A DNA stretch of 64,000 bases from assembly GCA_021802945.1 (NCBI GenBank), contig JAJZRE010000001.1, positions 76,572 through 140,571 on the forward strand, read 5' to 3'. Positions 22,248 through 31,696 of the stretch are shown here, one piece after another. Within the stretch, counting starts at the first letter, position 1. Each line of letters starts with the position of its first letter. The translations under genes were made by a program, and so were the position numbers. The stretch is from Pseudomonadota bacterium (lineage in GTDB: Bacteria > Pseudomonadota > Gammaproteobacteria > Burkholderiales > Thiobacillaceae). The notes beneath the pieces are model-generated. The model was not told where the DNA came from. It was given only the letters and a program-made list of their open reading frames with translations, and searched no databases.

Positions 22248-22481
22248 TGCGTTCCCTTCAGCTTAAGTAAAAAACCGTCGCATCCCTGCCCGGGAAAGCC
22301 GCGCGGGGGCAGCTTGGGCAGAATATGCAAAAACCTTGATTATCCGTCAGCAGGGCGGGCTTCCGCAAGCCAGCCCCAAACCCGACAAAAGAGACGCTGC
22401 GACAAGGGCTTAAGCAGGCAAGCTCAAGCACCGGCTCACAATTGGGACACTAAAATCTTTTTATTTGTCCGATGCGGCAGC

Positions 22482-23264
22482 TTATGCGCCCGCGGCCTTC
22501 AGCCAGTCGCGCCACAATTCGAACAACGCGGGGCTGGCCGAAGCGACGACGGAGCGCTCCCACACGCTGGCAATGTCGAAGTTGCCCGACAGGCTGGCCA
22601 GGCGACCGCCCGCCTCTTCCAGGATCAACGCGCCGGCGGCGTAGTCCCACAGCTTCTGCCCGCCGTGCACGTAGATATCGAAGCGGCCGGCGGCGGTATA
22701 GCACCAGTCCAGCGTGGACGCGCCGAAATTGCGCTGCGAGGCATACGGCGGCCACGCCGCCAGCCGCCCCGCGAGTTCGCGGTCGATGCGCTTCATTTCG
22801 ACGCCGGCCAGCGCGCGCCGCAGCTCGGGAACGGGTTGGCGCAGCGGCAGTGGCGTGCCATTGAGGTGTGCCCCCTTCCCGCGCTCGGCGGTGAACATCT
22901 CGTCGGCGACGGGATCGTAGACGACGCCGAGCTGGCGCTCGCCCTTGTAGAGATAGGCCACCGACACCGCGAAATACGGTACCCCCGCCACGAAGTTGGA
23001 GGTGCCGTCGATCGGGTCGACGCACCACAGCCCGTCGCGTCCGGCGTCCCAGGCGTCGTGCTGCTGCTGCTCGGTCATTTCCTCGCCCAGCACGGGCACG
23101 TCCCTGATCCGCGGCAAAGCGGATTCCAGCGCGGCCTGCGTCGCCGCGTCCGCCTCGGTGAACAGGCTGCCGTCGACCTTGTGGCTGTGCGCCACCTTGA
23201 GAAAACGCGGGGTCACTTCGCGCAGGGCGACTTCCCGGACCAGCGCCTTGACGTGTTCAAGCAT
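22482..23264 (-). CDS. Inositol monophosphatase / histidinol-phosphatase family protein
   Basis: WCVDPIDGTSNFVAGVP motif, WDYAAGALILEEAGG; start taken at MLEHVK. Confidence 0.88.
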   Translation of the reverse strand: MLEHVKALVREVALREVTPRFLKVAHSHKVDGSLFTEADAATQAALESALPRIRDVPVLGEEMTEQQQHDAWDAGRDGLWCVDPIDGTSNFVAGVPYFAVSVAYLYKGERQLGVVYDPVADEMFTAERGKGAHLNGTPLPLRQPVPELRRALAGVEMKRIDRELAGRLAAWPPYASQRNFGASTLDWCYTAAGRFDIYVHGGQKLWDYAAGALILEEAGGRLASLSGNFDIASVWERSVVASASPALFELWRDWLKAAGA

Positions 23265-23266
23265 GA

Positions 23267-23881
23267 TCAGATGCGCCGGCAATAACAGTAGACGAATTCC
23301 TGCTCCCCACCCGTCGGGGTGCGATGGATTTCGGTTTCATGGCGCAGCAGGCGGAAGGAGGCGCCGAACTCGGCATGCAGCGCGTCGGGCGCGTAGCGCA
23401 CCACGTCCAGCCCCGAGCATTGCAGCGGTCCGCCGGGGCCGAACGTGGCGACGATGACGTGGCCGCCGGGCTTCACGCTCTTCAATACCTGGTCCACGTA
23501 ACGTGCACGATCGTCAGGATCGGTGAGGAAATGGAACACCGCACGGTCGTGCCAGACATCGTAGCGCGCCGCCGGCAGGTCGGCGCGCGCGACATCGGCG
23601 GCGATCCAGCGCACCGCCTGCGCCCGCGCGCCGAGGCGCGCGCGGCTGGCGGCCAGCGCGGATTCGGCCAGGTCGAGCACGGTCAGATTGCGGTAGCCGG
23701 CGCCGAGCAGGTCGTCGACCAGCACCGAGGCGCCGCCGCCGACGTCGATGACATGCGCCGCCTTGTCCGTACAGCCCTCGATCAGGCGCAGCGATGAAGC
23801 GGCATGCGGCTGGAACCAGCCGACCTGGTCGGCCGCCTTGCTGCGGTAAACGGTTTCCCAATGCCGATGGCGGTCGACCAT
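23267..23881 (-). CDS. Class I SAM-dependent methyltransferase
   Basis: VIDVGGGASVLVDDLLGAGY motif I, WHDRAVFHFLTDPDDRARYV. Confidence 0.8.
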   Translation of the reverse strand: MVDRHRHWETVYRSKAADQVGWFQPHAASSLRLIEGCTDKAAHVIDVGGGASVLVDDLLGAGYRNLTVLDLAESALAASRARLGARAQAVRWIAADVARADLPAARYDVWHDRAVFHFLTDPDDRARYVDQVLKSVKPGGHVIVATFGPGGPLQCSGLDVVRYAPDALHAEFGASFRLLRHETEIHRTPTGGEQEFVYCYCRRI

Positions 23882-23882
23882 G

Positions 23883-24443
23883 TCATTCCCCTTTCCACTT
23901 GATCGAGCAGCCCATGCCGGGAATCTGTGCGGCGGGGCCGCGCTGGGTGGCGGCGATTCCCTTCATCGCCTCGAACAGGTCGCGGCGCGCGCCCTCGGGC
24001 GCGGTTTCCTTGCGCGACTCGTCGAAACGGCCGCGGTACTGCAGTTCGAAATCGCGGTTGAAGCCGAAAAAATCGGGCGTGCACACCGCGCCATAGGCCT
24101 TGGCCACGGCCTGCGTCTCGTCGATCACATAGGGGAAGGGGAAGCCGAACTCGGCCGCCACCTTTTTCATGGTATCGAACGAGTCCTCCACATAGTCGGT
24201 CGGGTCGTTCGACATGATGGCGATGGCGTGGACGCCGTGATCGCGCCTGAGTTCGGCGAGATCGCGCACCAGGCGGGGCCGGATCGCCTTCACATAGGGG
24301 CAGTGGTTGCAGATGAACATCACCAGCAGGCCATTGGGCCCCATCGCGTCCGTCAGCGTCCACACCTTGCCGTCGACGCCGGGCAGGCTGAAACCGGGGG
24401 CTTTCCAGCCGAAATCGCACACCGGGGTGGTAAGGGAAACCAT
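23883..24443 (-). CDS. Thioredoxin-like (AhpC/TSA, redoxin) family protein
   Basis: LLVMFICNHCPYVKAIRPRLVRDL, PDFFGFNRDFELQYRGRFDESR; start taken at MVSLTTPVCDFGWKAPGF. Confidence 0.82.
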   Translation of the reverse strand: MVSLTTPVCDFGWKAPGFSLPGVDGKVWTLTDAMGPNGLLVMFICNHCPYVKAIRPRLVRDLAELRRDHGVHAIAIMSNDPTDYVEDSFDTMKKVAAEFGFPFPYVIDETQAVAKAYGAVCTPDFFGFNRDFELQYRGRFDESRKETAPEGARRDLFEAMKGIAATQRGPAAQIPGMGCSIKWKGE

Positions 24444-24635
24444 GACGCGCTCCGCAGAAACTTTCGACAACCCCTGCATAATACCAACGATCCTAAAAAC
24501 CGCAGTTGACCGCCCACATCCCTTGGACCTCTGCATGAATGCTGGTTTTTCCGCCTCCGCCATGATTCGCCACCCGGTTAAATCCGCTACGCATCCGCTG
24601 GCACGCCCGGTCGCGCGCCTGGCTTTGCCGCTCCA

Positions 24636-24778
24636 CCCGCAAGGGGCAGGCCGTGTCCGTAAAGCCGCTGAAGCGGCAACAACCACGCTCGTCGTTGCGG
24701 GTATCAGCCTGCTGCCCGCCCGCAAGGGGCAGGCCGTGTCTGTAAAGCTGAAGCGGCAACAGCCGCGCGCTCCTCGTT
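24636..24778. repeat. Two imperfect direct repeats of about 60 bp
   Basis: CCCGCAAGGGGCAGGCCGTGTCcGTAAAG(ccg)CTGAAGCGGCAACAaCCaCGC (24636-24696) and CCCGCAAGGGGCAGGCCGTGTCtGTAAAGCTGAAGCGGCAACAgCCgCGC (24719-24778). Confidence 0.75.
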
Positions 24779-24838
24779 TCGCCCCAGCCACACGCCCAGA
24801 CGCATCGTCGGATGCGTCCAACCACGGTTTCTAGGATC

Positions 24839-25567
24839 ATGTCCGCGCCGCGTTTTTATCTCGACCAGCCGCTCGCACCCGGCGCCCGCTTCACCCTGCC
24901 GGCAGGGCCGGCGCGCCATGCCGCGCGCGCCCTGCGGCTGGCGGTGGACGATGCGATCACCCTGTTCAACGGCCGCGGCGGCGAATACGCCGCGCGCATC
25001 GAGCGCATCCACAAGGACGAGGTGGCGGTCGCAGTCACCGGCTTTGCCGACGTCGAGCGCGAGTCGCGCCTGCGGGTGATGCTGGCCCAGGGCATTTCGA
25101 GCGGCGAGCGCATGGACTACACGCTGCAGAAGGCGGTCGAACTGGGTGTGACGGCGATCCAGCCGATCGCCGCCAGGCGCAGCGTGGTCAAACTGGCGGG
25201 GGAGCGCGCCGACAAGCGGGTCGCACACTGGCAGGGGGTGGTGGCGAGCGCCTGCGAGCAATGCGGCCGCAACCAGGTGCCCGCGGTGGCCGCGCCGCTG
25301 ACGCTGGCCGACTGGCTGGGACGGCACCAGGCCGGCCGCCTGCTGTTCTTGTCGCCCCTCGCGGAAGCGCGGCTGGCCGATCTGGCCGCTCCGCAGTCGA
25401 TGGATTGTCTGGTGGCGGGGCCGGAGGGGGGATTCGAGGCCGACGAGACCGCCGCATTGCACGCGGCGGGCGCGCAGTCCGTTCGTCTGGGACCGCGCGT
25501 GCTGCGCACCGAAACTGCCGCACTGGCCGCATTGACCGCCATGCAGACGCTCTGGGGCGACTTTTAG
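24839..25567 (+). CDS. rsmE: 16S rRNA (uracil(1498)-N(3))-methyltransferase
   Basis: RFYLDQPLAPGARFTLP, GPEGGFEADETAALHAAG, LGPRVLRTETAALAALTAMQ. Confidence 0.92.
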   Translation: MSAPRFYLDQPLAPGARFTLPAGPARHAARALRLAVDDAITLFNGRGGEYAARIERIHKDEVAVAVTGFADVERESRLRVMLAQGISSGERMDYTLQKAVELGVTAIQPIAARRSVVKLAGERADKRVAHWQGVVASACEQCGRNQVPAVAAPLTLADWLGRHQAGRLLFLSPLAEARLADLAAPQSMDCLVAGPEGGFEADETAALHAAGAQSVRLGPRVLRTETAALAALTAMQTLWGDF

Positions 25568-25581
25568 GCAACGGCAGGCAT

Positions 25582-25608
25582 AAAAAAACCGGGCGTGAGC
25601 CCGGTTTT
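25582..25608. terminator. Bidirectional intrinsic terminator between rsmE (+) and dsrE-like gene (-)
   Basis: AAAACCGGGC-GTGA-GCCCGGTTTT perfect stem with A/T tails. Confidence 0.85.
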
Positions 25609-25624
25609 CCGGAACGGCAGCCGA

Positions 25625-26074
25625 TTACGGCCGCAGATAGGCATACCCCTCTTGCTGGCGACGAAGGATTTCCACCACGCCCGACGGCACGTAGCCGATC
25701 TTCGCGTTCATGTCTTCCTTGGTGAGCTTCTGGCCGCGCATGGTGTTCTGGCACGCCATCACATGGACCCCCGAATTGACCGCGTCATCGATGCGGTTGG
25801 CCACTTCGGAGTCGGCCTTCAGCATGCCGATGCCGGGACCGTAGGCCACAAGCTCGAGCTCGACGTTGTCCTTGCCCAGGTCCTTCTGGACGTTCTTGAT
25901 GTTGTTCAGGGCGAGATTCCAGGTGGCGGGATTGGCATCGCTGATCTGGACCACCATTTTCGCCTTGTCGGCGGCCAGGGTGGTGGCGGGCAAGGCCAGC
26001 GCGCCCATCATCAAAGCCCCGCCCAGCATGGCGCCGAGAAATTTGTTCAGTTGCTTCACTTCTGTCTCCTTCAT
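25625..26074 (-). CDS. Secreted DsrE/DsrF-like family protein
   Basis: Signal peptide; KAKMVVQISDANPATWNLALNNIKNVQKDLG; VMACQNTMRG. Confidence 0.75.
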   Translation of the reverse strand: MKETEVKQLNKFLGAMLGGALMMGALALPATTLAADKAKMVVQISDANPATWNLALNNIKNVQKDLGKDNVELELVAYGPGIGMLKADSEVANRIDDAVNSGVHVMACQNTMRGQKLTKEDMNAKIGYVPSGVVEILRRQQEGYAYLRP

Positions 26075-26225
26075 GTTGGTTGAAACGAAAATTATTGTCG
26101 AGCCGAATTATGACGCAAAGCTTATCCGATTTGTTCCGTTTATTTCACCCTGCGAAGAATCAGGCGCCCTCCGTTTTGCGGACGTTTTCTGTATCCTTCG
26201 CCTTAAACATATCCTACTCCAGGCC

Positions 26226-27560
26226 ATGTCATTGAAAGACACCACCCATTTCGTCCACTGGTTCCGCTCGGCCGCCCCCTACATCCATGGCTTTCGCGGC
26301 AAGACCTTCGTCATCGCCTTTGGCGGCGAACTGGTGGCGGACGGCGGATTCGTGCAGCTGGCCCATGACGTCAACCTGCTGAACAGCCTGGGCGTGCGCC
26401 TGGTGCTGGTCCACGGCGTGCGGCCGCAGGTCGAGGCGCGGTTGACCGAGGACGGCACCGCGATCCGCTACGTGAGCGGCCTGCGCGTCACCGACGACGC
26501 CGCGCTGGCCTGCGTCAAGGAGGCCGCCGGCACGGTGCGGGTGGAAATCGAGGCGCTGTTGTCGCTGGGACTCGCCAACACCCCGATGGCGGGCGCCGAC
26601 ATCCGGGTGGCCTCGGGCAACTTCGTCACCGCCAAGCCCATCGGCGTCATCGAGGGAGAGGATCTGCTGCACACCGGCGAGGTCCGCAAGATCGACGCTG
26701 CCGCGATCCGCCGCCGCCTCGACCAGCACGACATCGTGCTGCTGTCGCCGATCGGCTATTCGCCGACAGGGGAGATCTTCAACCTCAGCCTGGAGGACGT
26801 GGCCACCCAGGCGGCGGTCGAACTGGCGGCCGACAAGCTGATCTTCCTGATGGACACCGAGGGCGTGCCGGACAAGGGGCGCACGATTCACAACGCCCTC
26901 ACCGTCAACGAGGCGCGGCAAGTGCTCGAAAAGGCGGGGCATGGCAAGGCTCGCAAGCTGCCCGAGGACGTGACCTACTATCTGCCGTGCGCGATCACCG
27001 CCTGCACGCAGGGCGTCAAGCGCGCCCACCTCATCAGCCGCCACCGCGACGGCGCGCTGCTGTCCGAGCTGTTCACCCGCGAGGGCGTCGGCACGCTGGT
27101 CACCCCGGCGCCGCTGGAAACCCTGCGCACCGCCACCATCGACGACGTCGGCGGCATCCTCGGCCTGATCGAACCGCTGGAGCGCGACGGCATCCTGGTG
27201 CGGCGCTCGCGCGAATTGCTGGAAATGGAGGTCGAGCGCTTCCTGGTGCTCGAATCCGATGGCGTCATCGCGGGCTGCGCCGCGCTGTATCCGTTCCCGG
27301 AGGAGCAGGCGGCCGAGCTCGCCTGCCTTGCGGTCTCCCGCGAATTCCGCGGGCGCGGGTTCGGCAACCTGTTGCTCGCGGAAGCCGAAAAACGGGGCAA
27401 GAAGGCCGGATTCAAGAAACTGTTCGTGCTGACCACGCGCACCGAGCACTGGTTCGAGGAGCGCGGCTTCGTCGACAGCAGCCCCGATCATCTGCCCCGG
27501 AGCAAGCAGGCGTTATACAACTACAAGCGGAGATCCAAGGTTCTCCAGAAAAACCTGTAG
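26226..27560 (+). CDS. argA: Amino-acid N-acetyltransferase
   Basis: AAK-like domain (FRGKTFVIAFGGELVADGGF) plus C-terminal GNAT domain (LAVSREFRGRGFGNLLLAEAEKRGKKAGFKKLFVLTTRTEHWFEERGF). Confidence 0.92.
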   Translation: MSLKDTTHFVHWFRSAAPYIHGFRGKTFVIAFGGELVADGGFVQLAHDVNLLNSLGVRLVLVHGVRPQVEARLTEDGTAIRYVSGLRVTDDAALACVKEAAGTVRVEIEALLSLGLANTPMAGADIRVASGNFVTAKPIGVIEGEDLLHTGEVRKIDAAAIRRRLDQHDIVLLSPIGYSPTGEIFNLSLEDVATQAAVELAADKLIFLMDTEGVPDKGRTIHNALTVNEARQVLEKAGHGKARKLPEDVTYYLPCAITACTQGVKRAHLISRHRDGALLSELFTREGVGTLVTPAPLETLRTATIDDVGGILGLIEPLERDGILVRRSRELLEMEVERFLVLESDGVIAGCAALYPFPEEQAAELACLAVSREFRGRGFGNLLLAEAEKRGKKAGFKKLFVLTTRTEHWFEERGFVDSSPDHLPRSKQALYNYKRRSKVLQKNL

Positions 27561-27573
27561 AAGGAAAGCAAGC

Positions 27574-28566
27574 TTGTATCGATTCATCCAGTGGCCGGGT
27601 TCGCCCAGCCGTGCCCCCCACGCGCCAATGCCTGTCGCCGCCATCCAGCGTCTGCTGGCCCGGGCCGTCCGGGCATGGGCGCGCGTGCGTTCCCGCATCG
27701 ATCTCGCGGCCCGGGTGCCGCTGCTCGAATCGGTCGCGATGTCGGGCGTACTGGCCCTCGTGCTGATCGCCGACGCCCATGCCGCAACCGATGCGGACGC
27801 TCCGCTCATATTCGGCGTCTTCCCCAACATGACGGTCAAACAGACCCTCGACATCTACCAGCCGCTGGCCCACATGATGGGCGAGCGCCTGCGGCGGCGG
27901 GTGGTCATCTACAGTGCGCGCGACTTCAAGACCTTTGCCGAGCGTACCCGGGAGGGCGACTATGACGTGCTGCTCACTGCGCCGCACCTGGCCTGGCTGG
28001 CCCGGCAGGATGCCGGCTACCGGCCGCTGCTGAAATACGCCGAGCCCACACGCGGCCTGCTGGTCGCCAAGAAAGGCTCGCCGTACCCGACGCTGGACGC
28101 GTTGCGCGGCCAGGCCATCGCCACCCCCGATGCCATCGCCGTGGCAGCCCTGGCAGTGCAGGCCGACATGGCGGCGCACGGACTCCGGCGCGATGTCGAT
28201 TACCGGACGACGGATTACGGCTCCCACCTCAATGCCGTGATGCAGGTCATCTATGGACGGGCCTCGGCGGCCATGCTGGGGCTGCACCCCTACCGGCTGC
28301 TGCCTGCCGGGTTGCGCGAGCAGTTGCACATCCTCGTCGAGACCGCGCCTCTTTCAAGCCTGATGTACCTGACCCACCCCCGCCTGCGCGACCGGGAAGC
28401 AAACGCGATACGCAAGGCATTGCTCGAATTCGCCGCCACGCCGGAAGGGAGGGTGTTCATGGAGCGCGGCGGTTACGGCGGTTTCGCCAACGTCGATGGC
28501 AGCGAACTGCGTGCTTTTCGCCCCTATGCCCTGCAGGCGGAAACCATGATGCGCGCGAACCCATGA
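27574..28566 (+). CDS. PhnD-like (phosphate/phosphonate-type) periplasmic substrate-binding protein
   Basis: LIFGVFPNMTVKQTLDIYQPLAHMMGERLRRRVVIYSARDFKTF; no ABC permease or ATPase adjacent; TTG start per ORF track. Confidence 0.75.
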   Translation: MYRFIQWPGSPSRAPHAPMPVAAIQRLLARAVRAWARVRSRIDLAARVPLLESVAMSGVLALVLIADAHAATDADAPLIFGVFPNMTVKQTLDIYQPLAHMMGERLRRRVVIYSARDFKTFAERTREGDYDVLLTAPHLAWLARQDAGYRPLLKYAEPTRGLLVAKKGSPYPTLDALRGQAIATPDAIAVAALAVQADMAAHGLRRDVDYRTTDYGSHLNAVMQVIYGRASAAMLGLHPYRLLPAGLREQLHILVETAPLSSLMYLTHPRLRDREANAIRKALLEFAATPEGRVFMERGGYGGFANVDGSELRAFRPYALQAETMMRANP

Positions 28567-31340
28567 GGGCCTGGTTCGGGCGCCTCTCGCTGCGCTACAA
28601 GCTCACCCTCGCCGCGCTCGGGGTGGAAGCCCTGATGCTGGCATTCCTGATCGTCAACGGCGTCCGGCTCACCGGCGACGAATTGCAGCGGCAGGCCGTG
28701 AATCGCGCACGGGATACGGGAAAAGTCCTGGTCGCCGCGCTGCTGGCCCCGCTCGCGCAGCAGGACGACGCCAGCGTGCGCGACATCGTCGAGACCCTGC
28801 AACGCGAAGGCGGCCTGAAGATGATCGAGGTGCGCGACAGCAGCATGCGCATCGTGCACCAGGCAGGAACCGCCGGCAGCAGTGCCGATCTCCGTCTGGT
28901 CCAGCCGATCGAGTTCTCCGGCCAGCGCTATGGCGAGATCGCCCTGGTACTGTCGGGCGATTTCATCCAGCAGGCGCGCAGCCGCTACCTCCGGCAAAGC
29001 CTGTTCATTGCCGCGGCCGCCCTGCTGCTCACCGGTTTTCTGCTGGCCTTGTCGGTCGGCGGCGTGGTGCGCCGCTTCGAGGCACTGACCCGCGCCAGCA
29101 AACGCATGGCGCAAGGCGATCTGGACGTCAAGCTGACCGGCGCCGGCGAGGACGAGATCGGCCAGTTGATCGACACGTTCAACCGCATGGCGGAGTCGGT
29201 CCGCTTCAATATCGACCGCGCGCGCGAGAACGAGGCGCGTTTCCATGCCATTGCCGATTACACCCACGATCTCGAGTTCTGGCTGTCGCCCGACGGCAAG
29301 CTGTTGTGGGTCAACCCCTCGGTCGAGCGCATGCTCGGCTACAGCGTCGGCGAATGCATGGGGCAGATGGATTTCCCGGTTGACATCATTCACCCGGAAG
29401 ACCGCACCGCGGCCGAGTTTCAGTTGCGCCAGGCCTTGCGCGGCACCTCCGGCCAGGGCTACACCTTGCGCATCTGCCGCAAGGATGGCGGCCATTTCTG
29501 GGCAGTGGTGAACTGGCAGCCGATCCACGATTACAGCGGCGTCTATCAGGGCATTCGCGCCAGCATCCACAGCATCGACGACCTCAAGGCGACCGAGGCC
29601 AACCTGCGCCAGGCCATCAACGAGCTGCGCGCGGCGGAAAGCCTGCAAGGTCGATACCTGGAAGAAACCGAGCAGGAGCGCGCCCGTCTGGTATCGCTGC
29701 TGTCGGCGATGAACCTGGGCATCCTGTTCGTCGCCGCCGACAGCCGCGTGATCTACCACAATCCCGCGTTCACCCGCATGTGGATGATCGACGAGGACAC
29801 CGGCCTGATGGGGCTGCAAGTGCATGACGTCCTGGCCAGGTCGTCGTCGGCGCTGGCGCGCCCCGAACACTTCTCCAAGCATCTGCTGTCGGTGCTGGAA
29901 ACGCGCGAGGTGTCCGAGAGCTACGAGATCCAGATGGCCGACGGCCGGGTCATCACCGAACTCGATTACCCGGTACGCGACCGCGAAGGCCGCTTCCTCG
30001 GCCATCTGTGGATTTACGAGGACATCACCCACGAACGCAAGACCGCGGAACAACTGGTGTATCTGGCCGAACGCGACCCGCTCACCGGACTCTACAACCG
30101 TCACCGTTTCCAGCAGGAACTGGCGCGGACCATGCTGGAAAGCGATCGCCACCACACGCAGTGCGCCGTGATGTTCTTCGACCTCGACGAATTCAAGACC
30201 ATCAATGACAGCTACGGGCATCGGGCCGGCGATGCGCTGCTGGTCCGGGTGGCCGGCGAGATCGGCGCCCTGGTGCGGCGCAACGAGGTCCTGGCGCGGC
30301 TGGGTGGCGACGAGTTCGCCATCCTGCTGCCCACCGCGCAGGGAACCGAAGCCGAAATGCTGGCCGATCGCGTGGTACGGGCAGTGGCGCAGATTCCCTT
30401 CCGCTTCGAGGGGCTGAATCTGCGGCTGACCACCAGCCTCGGCATCGCCTACTATCCAGGGCACGCCGCCGATGCCGACGACCTGGTCGCGCGGGCCGAT
30501 ATCGCCATGTACCAGGCCAAGGATGCCGGCAAGAATACCTGGCGCGTCTACCGCGCGGACAGCGAAGCCGACATTGAAATGCGCAGCCGTCTGTCGTGGG
30601 GCGAGCGCATCAGCAACGCGCTCGACAAGAACCTGTTCCAGCTGCACTTCCAGGGCGTGTACCGGGCGGAAGACGGCGCGTTGTCGCATCTGGAAGCGCT
30701 CATCCGCATGATCGACGAACGCAAGCCCGATCAGCTCATCATGCCGGCCCACTTCATCCAGCTGGCCGAAAAGAACGGCCGCATCCTGGACATCGACCGC
30801 TGGGTGATCCACGAAACGCTGCGCCGGCTGGCCGAGAATCCGGCCATCCCGTCGATCGCACTCAATCTGTCGGGGCGATCGCTGTCGGAACCCAGCCTGC
30901 CGCAACACATCGGCGACGAGTTGCGCGGGGCGGGCGTCAACCCCAGCCGCCTGATCGTCGAGATCACCGAAACCGCGGCCGTCTCCGACCTGCACGATGC
31001 GCAGCGCATGATCGAGTCGCTGCGCCATCTCGGCTGCGGCGTCTGCCTCGACGATTTCGGCGTCGGCTTCGCCTCCTTCGCCTACCTCAAGCACCTGAAT
31101 GTCGACACCATCAAGATCGACGGCATCTTCATCCGCGACCTGCCGAGCGATCCCGACAACCAGGTGTTCGTCCAGGCGATGGTCAGCGTCGCGCTCGGCC
31201 TCGGCAAGTCCGTCGTGGCGGAATACGTCGAGGACGCGCCGACGCTCGCCCTGCTGAAGAAGTTTGGCGTCGACCTGGTACAGGGATATTACCTGGACCG
31301 GCCGACGCCGAACCATCCGGTGCTGCGGGCGACACGCTAG
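28563..31340 (+). CDS. HAMP-PAS-GGDEF-EAL c-di-GMP signalling protein
   Basis: ASKRMAQGDLDVKLTGAGEDEIGQL (HAMP), RLGGDEFAILLP (GGDEF), SHLEALIRMID (EAL), CLDDFGVGFASFAYL. Confidence 0.92.
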   Translation: MRAWFGRLSLRYKLTLAALGVEALMLAFLIVNGVRLTGDELQRQAVNRARDTGKVLVAALLAPLAQQDDASVRDIVETLQREGGLKMIEVRDSSMRIVHQAGTAGSSADLRLVQPIEFSGQRYGEIALVLSGDFIQQARSRYLRQSLFIAAAALLLTGFLLALSVGGVVRRFEALTRASKRMAQGDLDVKLTGAGEDEIGQLIDTFNRMAESVRFNIDRARENEARFHAIADYTHDLEFWLSPDGKLLWVNPSVERMLGYSVGECMGQMDFPVDIIHPEDRTAAEFQLRQALRGTSGQGYTLRICRKDGGHFWAVVNWQPIHDYSGVYQGIRASIHSIDDLKATEANLRQAINELRAAESLQGRYLEETEQERARLVSLLSAMNLGILFVAADSRVIYHNPAFTRMWMIDEDTGLMGLQVHDVLARSSSALARPEHFSKHLLSVLETREVSESYEIQMADGRVITELDYPVRDREGRFLGHLWIYEDITHERKTAEQLVYLAERDPLTGLYNRHRFQQELARTMLESDRHHTQCAVMFFDLDEFKTINDSYGHRAGDALLVRVAGEIGALVRRNEVLARLGGDEFAILLPTAQGTEAEMLADRVVRAVAQIPFRFEGLNLRLTTSLGIAYYPGHAADADDLVARADIAMYQAKDAGKNTWRVYRADSEADIEMRSRLSWGERISNALDKNLFQLHFQGVYRAEDGALSHLEALIRMIDERKPDQLIMPAHFIQLAEKNGRILDIDRWVIHETLRRLAENPAIPSIALNLSGRSLSEPSLPQHIGDELRGAGVNPSRLIVEITETAAVSDLHDAQRMIESLRHLGCGVCLDDFGVGFASFAYLKHLNVDTIKIDGIFIRDLPSDPDNQVFVQAMVSVALGLGKSVVAEYVEDAPTLALLKKFGVDLVQGYYLDRPTPNHPVLRATR

Positions 31341-31430
31341 GCGCACGTTTCCCCGCCCGGGCCGCGCGGCGAAGGCATCCCCATGCCCGACTTGAACGCG
31401 ATGTTAAAATATCGCGTTTTACCCGCATGC

Positions 31431-31685
31431 AGGGCGTGTTAACACTAATTTCACGCCCGCGACGAGGTCGATTCGGGATGCAGCCCGCGGTGCAGTGTCG
31501 TTCACTGCAAGCGGTTCGCGACAAAGGGATGCGCCCGAATTGGCCCGTCCCTTCGGGTTGCCGCGAGAAAGCGCGTCCGCGGCGTTGCGCCGCTTGGCAC
31601 GGGACGGCCCTTGCCGGCGCGACACGCCTTGCATCCATCGCTTTCTCGCGGCAACGCGGACGCGAAATTAGTGTTAACACGCCCT
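31431..31685. mobile_element. MITE-like non-autonomous element with 22-bp perfect terminal inverted repeats
   Basis: AGGGCGTGTTAACACTAATTTC at 31431-31452 and its exact reverse complement GAAATTAGTGTTAACACGCCCT at 31664-31685; internal inverted pair TTGCCGCGAGAAAGCG / CGCTTTCTCGCGGCAA; no transposase. Confidence 0.8.
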
Positions 31686-31696
31686 AGGATACCCCC

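Noticed and set aside
20700-23285. 861-aa plus-strand ORF
   Set aside because: Antisense shadow of transketolase and the inositol monophosphatase gene.
24443-24821. N-terminal extension of the thioredoxin-like ORF
   Set aside because: Extension covers direct repeats and low-complexity sequence; MVSLTTPVCDFGWKAPGF is the natural start.
28524-31346. 940-aa minus-strand ORF
   Set aside because: Antisense shadow of the GGDEF/EAL gene.
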